DNA of 61,096 bases, taken from contig JALQYJ010000062.1 of assembly GCA_023254175.1 (NCBI GenBank), forward strand, positions 1 through 61,096. The letters run 5' to 3'. The notes beneath the pieces are model-generated. The model made no database searches. It was not told where the DNA came from and saw only the letters and a list, made by a program, of their open reading frames with translations. Made by a program: the position numbers and the translations under genes. Source of the stretch: Runella sp. (GTDB taxonomy: Bacteria; Bacteroidota; Bacteroidia; Cytophagales; Spirosomataceae). This document shows, in pieces, positions 25,493-34,400 of this stretch (position 1 is its first letter; every line of letters starts with the position of its first letter).

Positions 25493-26428
25493 TTAATTTT
25501 TTCTAAGTCCTTTTGCTATCAGTCGGTCACGAATTTGGTTCACCATGTAAATAGAAGCTTCGATTTCATCTTTACGGATAGCAACACTTTCGATGTTAAA
25601 CCCAAACGGGATTGAGTGGGCTATGCAGAAATCAATTAGTTCATCTGCAATTTGTAAGCAAAAATTGACGGATGACTCTAAGATATTTTCCGAAGAAAGC
25701 AGCGATTCTTTGACCGAGTCGGGAATATGAATACCTAGCCACTCCATAAAATGAAGGGTTTTTTTTGACCCACAGGCCGTAATCGTAAAGACAAAAGTAG
25801 GGAGGTCTATGTTCTGAGTGCGACAGGTTTTTTCAACGTCCTCCAACATTTGTTTGGCGTAGTCGATATTGAATACGCATTGTGAAACAAAATAACTGAC
25901 ACCGCTTGCTACTTTATCAAGAATTCGCTGGTCTTCGTCTTTGAGCACAGCATGGCGTTCAGGAATAGTAACAGCACCAATGATGGACTCAGCCTCAAAT
26001 TCGCGCCAAACGGCATAAGCTTCGGGAAGGCTAGTACGGGGTTTAAAATCAGGTGAAGGTACTCCTACAAAAACAGGATAAAAGCCGTTTTGGGTCAAAT
26101 TACCTATCCACTGACGAAGTTCTTCTGAGCTAAATTTTCCCGCAGGACGATAAATTACTTTGGGAATTGGTAAAGATGCGAGATGCTGGTGGGCAAACTC
26201 AAAAGGGTCGAGAGCAGTAATAAATGGAAAAGGACGTTCTTCTGAAGTGCGGCTAGACTCGTCTTGAACGTCATAGACAATGAGGGCATCAATGTCTAAC
26301 CCTTGCAACCGCGCGAGTGTTTTTTCGGCAATTTCACTTACTTTCTCAGGAGCGGTTTGTGATTTTGGGGGGGTAATACCGTAGAGCAATAGCCCTGACT
26401 CTTTTGATTTGATTCTTGTTAAAAACAT
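25493..26428 (-). CDS. Methylenetetrahydrofolate reductase-like protein
   Basis: The start is placed at ATG 26428 (MFLTRIKSKES); the 29 extra upstream residues in the open frame look noncoding. The 311-residue protein resembles the TIM-barrel of MTHFR/MetF: GITPPKSQTAPEKVSEIAEK near the start and LDIDALIVYDVQDESSRTSE, then VASGVSYFVSQCVFNIDYAK, the conserved strand-helix of the MetF barrel. The usual MetF N-terminus with catalytic Glu is not evident, so it may be a specialised relative. It lies between the S41 protease and mnmH genes. A seven-C run encodes part of TPPK. Confidence 0.8.
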   Translation of the reverse strand: MFLTRIKSKESGLLLYGITPPKSQTAPEKVSEIAEKTLARLQGLDIDALIVYDVQDESSRTSEERPFPFITALDPFEFAHQHLASLPIPKVIYRPAGKFSSEELRQWIGNLTQNGFYPVFVGVPSPDFKPRTSLPEAYAVWREFEAESIIGAVTIPERHAVLKDEDQRILDKVASGVSYFVSQCVFNIDYAKQMLEDVEKTCRTQNIDLPTFVFTITACGSKKTLHFMEWLGIHIPDSVKESLLSSENILESSVNFCLQIADELIDFCIAHSIPFGFNIESVAIRKDEIEASIYMVNQIRDRLIAKGLRKN

Positions 26429-26531
26429 GCTGCAATTCGTAAATGGAGTTGCAAATGTAGGAAATAGGGGGAAAATACCGAACATAATTACGTTTATGAG
26501 TCGAGGTGTGAGCACCCCGACCCACGAGTGT

Positions 26532-28184
26532 TTATTTCTTCCCTTTCAGGATTTTTTCGTAGCGGGGCATGTCCTTAAATAAATCAAGGGCTGCTTTTAC
26601 TTCGGCATCGCTTTGGAATACGTACTCACGTTCCCCTTTTTGAAGGTAATAATGTGACGTAATCTCGCGCTCAAGTAAATGTTTAATGTCTTTTTTGAAC
26701 ATTGCCAAATCACTTTCCTTGCTGTGGCTCAGTTTGGTTCTGAGTGCTTTGAGTTGTTCTTGAATAACGTCAAAATATTTTTCTTTTTTGGCGGAGGCCT
26801 CAAGTGTGCTGAGGTCTTTTTCGACTTGTGTCACGTAGTCGTATTCTTTGTCTTTTAACCATGTGGTAAACGACTGATAGTCGGCGTCAGAAATTTCAAA
26901 CTCTTTGGCAGGTTTAATAGTCGGATGTGAAGCACGGTATTGGAGGGCATAGTCAAAAAACAACCCTTTGGAGTTAAGACTTGTCACAATTGTAGGCAAG
27001 GCAGGAAGTTCGGTAGCTACGTCAGGCTCTACTCCTCCGCCATCGTATACTACGCGACCATTGCGGGTTTTGAAGGCAACTTTTAACGAATCGGGCACTT
27101 TCCCTACGCTACCGTCGGGGTTACGGTGGCTATAGTCGATGGCTTGAATACAACGACCACTTGGAATGTAGTACTTGGCTACGGTTACTTTTAATTTGGT
27201 GTTGTATGATAAGTCACGCGTGGTTTGCACTAAGCCTTTTCCGTACGTTCGTTGACCTATCAATACCCCGCGGTCGTAATCTTGCATAACCCCCGAGACG
27301 ATTTCCGATGCTGAGGCACTGCGGCCATTGACCAACACCACCAACGGAATGTCGGTATCTACGGGAGCCATCGGTGCGGTGTAGGTTTTGTTCCATTCGG
27401 TTACTTTTCCGCGGTTCGATACCACTTCTGCATCTTTGGGAATGAATAAATTGCAAATCAATACCGCTTGGTCAAGGAGCCCCCCAGGGTTTTCGCGCAG
27501 GTCGAGCACAAGTTTTTTCATACCCTTTCCTTTGAGTTCAACCAACGCATTTTTTACTTCGCGTGCAGCAGTTTGGTTAAAATCTTTCAGATCGATGTAA
27601 CCTACTTCGTCGTTGAGCATTCCATAGTAGGGAACGTTACCAGTTTTGACAAATTCGCGCGTGACATTCATTTCGATGAGGTCTTTCGTACCCACACGCC
27701 GTACGGCAAGTTTGACGGTCGAATTGGCCTGTCCTTTCATTAATTTGTCGGGATTGGCATCTTTGCGGGTGGTGATGTCCACCCCGTCAATTTTGACGAT
27801 TTCATCCCCGACGTGAAGCCCCGCTCTAGCCGCAGGCGAGTCTTCTAAAATCGAATAAATGATTTGTTTTCCTTTGTTGGCCGTAATCACTGCCCCGATG
27901 CCCGTGTATTGTCCTGTGGTCATGGTGCGGTAATCTTCGATTTCGTCTTCGGCGTAGAAATTAGTATAAGGGTCGAGGTTTTTAAGCATCGACTCAATAC
28001 TCATTTTTGTTAAGCGGTTAGGATTGATTTCGTCTACATAATAGCGATTCAACTCCTTAAATAGGGTGGCGTAAATGTCTAAATTACGAGCAATTTCAAA
28101 GAAACGTTCGTCGTTGCGGAAAGCAAAAAAGCCTAAAGCCACGGCGCATACGGCAGCGAGAGTGAGTTTACGGAAGTGTTTCAT
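26532..28184 (-). CDS. S41 family C-terminal processing protease (Ctp-like)
   Basis: The start is placed at ATG 28184 (MKHFRKLTLA), which opens a hydrophobic export segment; the 28 upstream residues in frame are unlikely. The 550-residue protein has a PDZ domain (about 75-165; LEDSPAARAGLHVGDEIVKI) and a C-terminal S41 domain. The catalytic Ser is expected at 291 in GRSASASEIVSG and Lys at 316 in RTYGKGLVQT. It should cleave C-terminal regions of periplasmic or envelope proteins. The C-terminal 200 residues form an extension rich in Lys and Glu. The gene is first in a probable operon with the MTHFR-like and mnmH genes. Confidence 0.94.
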   Translation of the reverse strand: MKHFRKLTLAAVCAVALGFFAFRNDERFFEIARNLDIYATLFKELNRYYVDEINPNRLTKMSIESMLKNLDPYTNFYAEDEIEDYRTMTTGQYTGIGAVITANKGKQIIYSILEDSPAARAGLHVGDEIVKIDGVDITTRKDANPDKLMKGQANSTVKLAVRRVGTKDLIEMNVTREFVKTGNVPYYGMLNDEVGYIDLKDFNQTAAREVKNALVELKGKGMKKLVLDLRENPGGLLDQAVLICNLFIPKDAEVVSNRGKVTEWNKTYTAPMAPVDTDIPLVVLVNGRSASASEIVSGVMQDYDRGVLIGQRTYGKGLVQTTRDLSYNTKLKVTVAKYYIPSGRCIQAIDYSHRNPDGSVGKVPDSLKVAFKTRNGRVVYDGGGVEPDVATELPALPTIVTSLNSKGLFFDYALQYRASHPTIKPAKEFEISDADYQSFTTWLKDKEYDYVTQVEKDLSTLEASAKKEKYFDVIQEQLKALRTKLSHSKESDLAMFKKDIKHLLEREITSHYYLQKGEREYVFQSDAEVKAALDLFKDMPRYEKILKGKK

Positions 28185-28237
28185 GGTGGTCTTTTTATCA
28201 AAAAACGCGTAAAGTGCTACGAAGTTAGGAGATTTCC

Positions 28238-28274
28238 CCAAAAAAACGAGCGATGCCTCGAAAGACATCGCTCG
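28238..28274 (-). terminator. Intrinsic terminator of the OmpA-like gene
   Basis: A perfect 9-bp stem (28247-28255 with 28266-28274, ten-base loop) is followed on the minus strand by seven T. It sits 27 bp after the stop of the OmpA-like gene and 54 bp before the S41 start. Confidence 0.85.
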
Positions 28275-28300
28275 CCGTGAATAGGACGGTTGCTAAATGT

Positions 28301-29194
28301 TTATTTCCCGCCTTCGAACAATTGAAAGAATTGGTCGAGTTTTGGCAAGATAACGATTTCAGTACGACGATTGACACTGCGGTTTTTGCTACTATCGTTA
28401 GCTACTTTTGGGACATATTCGCCACGGCCACCTGCGGTCATACGCTCAGGAGCAACTCCGTATTTTTTCTGAAGAGCACGTACCACTGATGTAGCGCGTT
28501 TTGCACTTAAATCCCAGTTGTCTTCTAACACAGAAGCACTGTTGTATGGTACGCTATCAGTGTGTCCTTCCACCAAGATATCAAAATCTTTGCGGTCGTT
28601 TACTACTTTCGCGATTTTGCCCAATACTGCTTCTGCTTGAGTAGTGATTTCGTAGCTACCGTACTTGAACAACATTTTGTCTGAAAGTGAGATATATACT
28701 ACCCCTTTTTTCACTTCAATGTTTACGTCTTCGTCGTTTACGTTGTCAAGCGAACGCTTGAGGCTCATCACCAATGCCAAGTTAAGCGAATCTTTGCGGC
28801 GCAAATTTGAGTTCAAGTCTTGGATGTAAGAGCTCTGACGGTTCAAGGCATCTAATGATTTTTTAATACTTTCAGCACCGTCTTTACTAACAATTGATAA
28901 GTCAGACAAGCGGTCAAGAAGGTTAGTGTTGGTACGTTTCAAGTACGCCAATTCTTCTTCCAATGCTTTGAGTTTTGCACGTTCGTTGGTGATATCACCA
29001 TCTTTCAACTTAATTTGACTTTTTAAATCGCTGACGTCATTGTTAAGTTTTGCCGTTAACGCATCACAATCAGCTTTGTTTTTGTCAAGTAATGCTCGGA
29101 GTTCAGCTTTTTCCTTGTTGAGTTGTGCTAATTGTTTCTTGTTGCAAGACGCAAGAAGAAGTACAGATAATGAAAATAAAACAATTTTTCTCAT
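28301..29194 (-). CDS. OmpA-family lipoprotein with coiled coil
   Basis: The 297-residue protein has a lipoprotein signal with lipobox LLASC (Cys17), a long coiled coil (about 20-135: LAQLNKEKAELRALLDKNKA) and a C-terminal OmpA/MotB peptidoglycan-binding domain (about 165-290) with FDILVEGHTDSVPYN, WDLSAKRATSVV and RSVNRRTEIVILP. It likely spans from the outer membrane to the cell wall. A TAnnTTTG-like -7 box occurs 45 bp upstream. A terminator follows it, so it is monocistronic. In Bacteroidota such proteins help envelope integrity; a specific partner is unknown. Confidence 0.93.
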   Translation of the reverse strand: MRKIVLFSLSVLLLASCNKKQLAQLNKEKAELRALLDKNKADCDALTAKLNNDVSDLKSQIKLKDGDITNERAKLKALEEELAYLKRTNTNLLDRLSDLSIVSKDGAESIKKSLDALNRQSSYIQDLNSNLRRKDSLNLALVMSLKRSLDNVNDEDVNIEVKKGVVYISLSDKMLFKYGSYEITTQAEAVLGKIAKVVNDRKDFDILVEGHTDSVPYNSASVLEDNWDLSAKRATSVVRALQKKYGVAPERMTAGGRGEYVPKVANDSSKNRSVNRRTEIVILPKLDQFFQLFEGGK

Positions 29195-29238
29195 TTTGTA
29201 TGAGGTTAAAAGTGGATTATATAGTTAGGTATTTGCTA

Positions 29239-29246
29239 CAAACTTA
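29239..29246 (-). promoter_or_regulatory. Candidate -7 promoter box of the OmpA-like gene
   Basis: On the minus strand TAAGTTTG matches the Bacteroidota housekeeping -7 consensus TAnnTTTG exactly, 45 bp before the start codon. No good -33 box was found at the right distance. Confidence 0.35.
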
Positions 29247-29370
29247 AAGCGTTTGCGTCAACTTTTTGCTATATAAACTCAATTCTTTGTGATTTTTACC
29301 ACTACTAATGTAATTTTTTTTAAAAAAAGTGTTTTTGGCTCTTTTAGAACCCTTTTGTCGCACAGTAGAC

Positions 29371-29399
29371 TTTGTCGCCTAAAATGCGCGTTATCTTTT
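29371..29399 (+). promoter_or_regulatory. Candidate promoter of the PDH E1-beta gene
   Basis: TTTG (29371-29374) and TATCTTTT (29392-29399), 17 bp apart, resemble the Bacteroidota -33/-7 pair. It lies 180 bp upstream of the start. The divergent 385-bp spacer otherwise holds only AT-rich DNA and no gene. Confidence 0.3.
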
Positions 29400-29579
29400 G
29401 AGTAATAAATCAAAGCAGTCAATAGTAGACGAGAATCGGCCTTTAACTTGCTCTAAAAGTGCTCCAAAAATGAGGACAGGTGCGGCGGAAGTAATCGGAG
29501 AATGAATGGATTTACGAAAAATTTCCTATTTTTACGGCCGTTTTCAACCCTCCCAAATCCAGAATTTTATATATATACA

Positions 29580-30563
29580 ATGAGACAAATACTTTTCCGT
29601 GAAGCTTTACGTGAAGCCCTTAGCGAAGAAATGCGTCGTGACCCACGCGTGTTTTTGATGGGTGAAGAAGTAGCAGAATACAATGGAGCTTATAAAGTAA
29701 GTCAAGGAATGCTTGACGAGTTTGGTCCAGAACGCGTTATTGATACGCCGATTGCCGAATTGGGTTTTGCAGGTATCGGGGTAGGTGCTGGGATGAACGG
29801 CTTGCGTCCAATTGTGGAGTTTATGACGTTCAACTTCTCGTTGGTTGCTATCGACCAAGTAATTAACTCTGCCGCCAAAATCCTTTCGATGTCTGGTGGG
29901 CAATACAGTTGCCCTATCGTGTTTCGTGGACCAACTGGAAACGCAGGTCAACTGGGAGCTCAACACTCTCAAAACTTTGAAAATTGGTATGCCAATACCC
30001 CAGGTTTGAAAGTAGTAGTTCCTGCAAACCCATATGATGCCAAAGGATTGTTGAAAGCGTCTATTCGTGACAATGATCCTGTTATTTTTATGGAGTCAGA
30101 AGTGATGTATGGAGACAAAGGCGAGGTGCCCGAAGAAGAATACATCATTCCACTTGGAAAAGCCGAAGTTAAAAAATTAGGAACTGACGTGACGATCGTG
30201 TCATTTGGAAAAATGATTCCACGCGTTGTAAATCCTGCTATTGAAGAATTAGCGAAAATGGGTATCAGCGCTGAACTTGTTGATTTGCGTACGGTACGGC
30301 CTATTGACTATGATACTGTAATCGCATCGGTTAAAAAAACAAACCGCTGTGTAGTGGTAGAAGAAGCATGGCCATTATCGTCTATCGCAACCGAGCTGAC
30401 TTACATGATTCAACGTAAGGCCTTTGATTATTTGGATGCACCAGTGATTCGTGTCAACAGCATGGATGTATCGCTTCCGTATGCACCAACGTTGGTAGAA
30501 GCGGCCTTGCCAAGTGTAAAACGTACGATTGACGCAGTAAAAGCAGTGCTTTATCGCAGCTAA
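29580..30563 (+). CDS. pdhB: Pyruvate dehydrogenase E1 component subunit beta
   Basis: This subunit pairs with E1-alpha and thiamine diphosphate to decarboxylate pyruvate. The start is ATG 29580 (MRQILFREALREALSEEM); the 26 upstream residues in frame are not conserved. The 327-residue protein shows MGEEVAEYNGAYKVSQG, DTPIAELGFAGIGVGAGMNG, VFRGPTGNAGQLGAQHSQ and, near the C-terminus, VVEEAWPLSSIATEL. Length is full. E1-alpha and the E2/E3 genes are not adjacent, which is common in this phylum. A branched-chain 2-oxoacid dehydrogenase role is less likely given the GPTGNAGQLGAQHSQ motif. A very strong terminator follows. Confidence 0.92.
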   Translation: MRQILFREALREALSEEMRRDPRVFLMGEEVAEYNGAYKVSQGMLDEFGPERVIDTPIAELGFAGIGVGAGMNGLRPIVEFMTFNFSLVAIDQVINSAAKILSMSGGQYSCPIVFRGPTGNAGQLGAQHSQNFENWYANTPGLKVVVPANPYDAKGLLKASIRDNDPVIFMESEVMYGDKGEVPEEEYIIPLGKAEVKKLGTDVTIVSFGKMIPRVVNPAIEELAKMGISAELVDLRTVRPIDYDTVIASVKKTNRCVVVEEAWPLSSIATELTYMIQRKAFDYLDAPVIRVNSMDVSLPYAPTLVEAALPSVKRTIDAVKAVLYRS

Positions 30564-30579
30564 TTGAAAACCTGTGTTG

Positions 30580-30632
30580 CCTGTAAAACAAAAGAGCCCC
30601 GAGAGGGGCTCTTTTGTTTTACAGGTTTTTTT
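30580..30632 (+). terminator. Strong intrinsic terminator of pdhB
   Basis: A perfect 21-bp stem (30580-30600 with 30605-30625) with a GAGA loop and seven T follows the pdhB stop by 16 bp. It is the longest perfect stem I found in the window. Confidence 0.95.
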
Positions 30633-30690
30633 GGTGGTATCCTATCATAAAACTACTATTTTTGGAGTTATTCATCTTTAAATCTATTGT

Positions 30691-31431
30691 ATGATGAAAC
30701 AGCTAATTGTAACACTTTGCCTTGCAGCTTTGGTAAGCACGGGCCTTTATGCACAAACGACCGACGCGGCCGTCGATAATATCTTTGCAAAATACTACAC
30801 TGCCACCGGCAGCAAAGCGCTGTGGGACTCGGTGCAAACCTATACAATTAAGCAAGCTTACCGCGCAGGTACAGCCAATGACTATGATTTGGACATCAAA
30901 GCTTCTTTGCCACTTCAAGCTATGGTGAAGGTAAGAACCATTCTAAAACGTGATTTTATTTATGGTATTAAGGCGGCTGATGGTTGGCTTAAAATTCCAA
31001 TTGGTAGCCGCGATAAAGTGACACAGTACCAAACGAGTAACCTGAGCGATAGAGAGCGAGATAATATGCGCCGTGAGCTTACTGATATTTTTGTGCCTTT
31101 TGGTGATTATACAGTTAAGGGATATATCGCGACGGTGGTCGGAAACCAACAAATCAATGGCACCGCAACTACTCAAGTGGAATTAGAAGGAAAAGGAGTA
31201 AAATACAATTTATATTTCGATACCACAACGGGGTTGCTGGTGAGAGAAAAGCTAACATTACCCACGGGAGAAATTCAAACGCGTGACCACTCGAAGTACG
31301 AAAAGTCGAAATTTGGACTGTCATATCCTTCTGAAACTACTTTTGTTAGCAGCATTGATAAAAGGCCAGTAAAAGTAACGACGGTCGTAGATTTTAACCC
31401 GAAATTTGCAGAAGACCCGTTTGTGAAATAG
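30691..31431 (+). CDS. LolA-like outer-membrane lipoprotein-sorting family protein
   Basis: The 246-residue protein has a signal peptide (to YAQ, residue 22) and a body with alternating beta strands and IDNIFAKYYTATGSKALWDS-like N-terminal helix (the sequence reads VDNIFAKYYTATGSKALW), a pattern of LolA/LolB-fold or DUF4292-type proteins. It ends with PVKVTTVVDFNPKFAEDPF. In Bacteroidota such proteins are called outer-membrane lipoprotein-sorting proteins without proof. It lies 56 bp upstream of tamB on the same strand, suggesting an envelope role. Start could be either of two adjacent ATGs. Confidence 0.72.
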   Translation: MMKQLIVTLCLAALVSTGLYAQTTDAAVDNIFAKYYTATGSKALWDSVQTYTIKQAYRAGTANDYDLDIKASLPLQAMVKVRTILKRDFIYGIKAADGWLKIPIGSRDKVTQYQTSNLSDRERDNMRRELTDIFVPFGDYTVKGYIATVVGNQQINGTATTQVELEGKGVKYNLYFDTTTGLLVREKLTLPTGEIQTRDHSKYEKSKFGLSYPSETTFVSSIDKRPVKVTTVVDFNPKFAEDPFVK

Positions 31432-31487
31432 GCTTTTGTGGGTCGAAGTAACAAATAAAATGCTCTGTGGGAGGGGGAAGTTATTGA

Positions 31488-34400
31488 GTGAAAAAAGTAG
31501 GTAGAGGCATATTAGTTGCACTATTGGGGCTACTACTGGTCGTAGGCTCGGGAGTGGTTTGGTTGCAAACTGCTTCGGGTCAAGACTGGTTGGCTCGACA
31601 GGCCGTGTCGTACCTACGCAAAAAACTCAAAACAAAAGTGGATGTTTCCCAAGCCCGTTTTTCTCTGCCCGACTGGATAGAACTTCGTGGGGTGTACATC
31701 GAAGATCTCCGCCGCGACACGTTGCTTGCAGGAGGGCGAATCTACGCCGATTTGGACGTGTGGGGGCTGCTGCAAAATCGGGTAGGAATCAATGAAATTC
31801 AACTCGAAGACATTCGTTTGAAAGCGTATCGAACGCTCCCTGATACTGCTTTCAATTTTCAATTTATCATTAATACATTTACTTCACAAACTACAACCCC
31901 CGATACTACTTCTGCCCCCCTAGAGATGCGGATGGATGCCGTTCTGTTGCGAAATGTGCGGTTGTCGTACCAAGATGCGGTCGTTGGTACGGATGCGGAA
32001 GTGTCTTTGCCCGATGCATGCTTCAATTTCTCGGCTTTTAACCCTTCTCTCAGTCGATATCATTTGACGAATACCAATATTCAATCAGGATGGGTAAAGG
32101 TGAAAATGTACACCCCGATTCGTAAAGATAGCGGTTTAACTTCTTCTGCATCTACTGCCGATTCCCTTGACCTAGAACTGGGAACGATTCGATTGGGTGA
32201 CTATCGGGTTGTGTACGAAGACCGTAAACAGCAGTTAAAAACGGAGGCCAACATCGGGAAATTAGAAATAGAGGCCGAAAAGCTGTATTTGACTCGGCCA
32301 TTGGTAGTACTCAAAAAACTGGGGGTTAAAAATACAGGCATTGCTTTTCAATCGGGTGATTTTAAGTTGGATATTCAACGTTTTGCTACTCAGCTCGAAG
32401 ATTTTCAATTTACTCCCCAACGTATCTCGGGGAGGCTAAAATTGGGAAGTTGGCTTGAAAAACGCCGTGGAGTGATGCGGCAACTTCGTGCCGATTTTAT
32501 GTACACCCCTCGCCAGTTGTCCCTTCAAAATTTACTGCTCCAAACCAATGAAACGCTCTTACAAAACCGAGTGGTGCTCAACTACGCTTCGTTGGAGGAA
32601 TTTTCCAAAAATGTGGGCAACGTTGGGGTGGATGTTTGCCTGACAAAAAGCCAATTGGGTTTCAAAGATGTTTTAGCGTGGATGCCAGCCTTGCGAAAAA
32701 AAACACCGTTTGCCAAGAACCCTACAGCTAGTGTAAAATTCAATGGGCTAGTGCAGGGGAGAATCAATGACCTAAACCTAAAAGGCGTAGATATAAGTAC
32801 ACTTGATGCTACGCGTTTTAAGGTCGATGGACGTATTAAAGGCTTACCCGACCCAAAGCAAATGGCGTTGGATTTACTCATTGCTGAGTTGTCGTCTTCG
32901 CGGAGAGATTTGCAGCGTATTCTACCTGACAGGGCTTTTCCTTCTACCATCGAACTTCCCGAAAACTTGCGTTTTTCAGGGAAGGTACAGGGGAGTTTGG
33001 ATAATCTTCGTTTGGACACGCAGTTGGCTTCGGATAGGGGAGGGGCTGCGTTTGCTGGAAACCTCAAAAATTTTGTGCGTGGCCGTCAACAAGAATACAA
33101 TGGAACCCTTTCATTGAAGGAATTTGATGTAGGCAAATGGCTGAAACAATCACTTGCAGAATTGGGAAAAATATCGCTCAAAGCCACGGTCGTTGGGCAA
33201 GGAATTGACCCCAAAACGTTGCGAGCAGACTTAGCTGCCGTGGTTGAAAAGGCCGATTTGAAGGGATATGTGTATCAAAATTTAGAAATAAAAGGAAGTT
33301 TACGAGGCCAGTTGGTCGACCTAGTAGCGGCAGTGGCAGACTCTAACCTAAACCTAAAATTGACTACCAAAGTAGATTTACGGTCAGAATACCCTTCGTT
33401 TTCTTCTCAATTAGATATTCAAACCCTCCGTCTGAAAGCCCTTCATTTGTACGAAGATGAAATTGATATCAAAGGAGGAATCAACGCCAACTTTACCTCT
33501 ACTGACCCCGAAGACCCGCGAGGGACCCTTCAAATTACGAATGGGATTCTTGCTCAAAAAGGCAAGAACATCCCCTTGCAAAACATTTGGGTGGAATTAG
33601 ATAATCAAGAGGGCGAACGATTGGCATTGATTAATACTCCCTTTTTGAAAGCAAAAGCAACAGGAACGTTTCGGTACATACAGTTGGCTGACGTACTATT
33701 GACAGAAATCAGTCGCTACTTTGCCTTGCCCGACGTACCCTATAAGCCTGTTACTACTCCTTACCGACTTTCGGTCGAGGGTAAAGTGGCAAACCATCCT
33801 GCACTTCAAGTATTTGTCCCAGAACTTACTCGTATGGATACGGTAAGATTTATGGTTCATTTAAACAGTCAAGGTGATACTACACTAATGGCACGCATTG
33901 TGGCTCCACGCATTGACTACGATAGCATGGTCGTCAACAATGCGGACTTTGGAATACTCGGAATCGAAAATCAAGCCAATTATGTGGGGCATGTAGATAC
34001 GTTTTTGTACGATACGTATCAAATCAAACGAGCCGCGATAGAAGGCCAAGTAGCCAATAGTTTGGTAGGATTTAATGCCTCTTTTAAGGACTCATTGTAT
34101 AAAAAGCAACATGAATTGTCGGGGACATTGGCGAGTGTTGGCAATGCGTATCGCCTTCAACTAGCCCCCAATGGGTTTTTACTGGATTACAAACCTTGGA
34201 AAGCAACTACAGATGGGTTCGTCCAATTTGGGAAAGATGGACTGTTGGTACAACAATTTGACCTCCAACAAAATCGACAGCGGCTTCTTATCAACACAAC
34301 AACGGGTGTTCCTAATGGACCACTTCGGGTAGAGATGGATAACCTTGACTTGGCTTCTTTGACTGCGTTGGTGATGGATTCGTTGCAGATAAGCGGAAAG

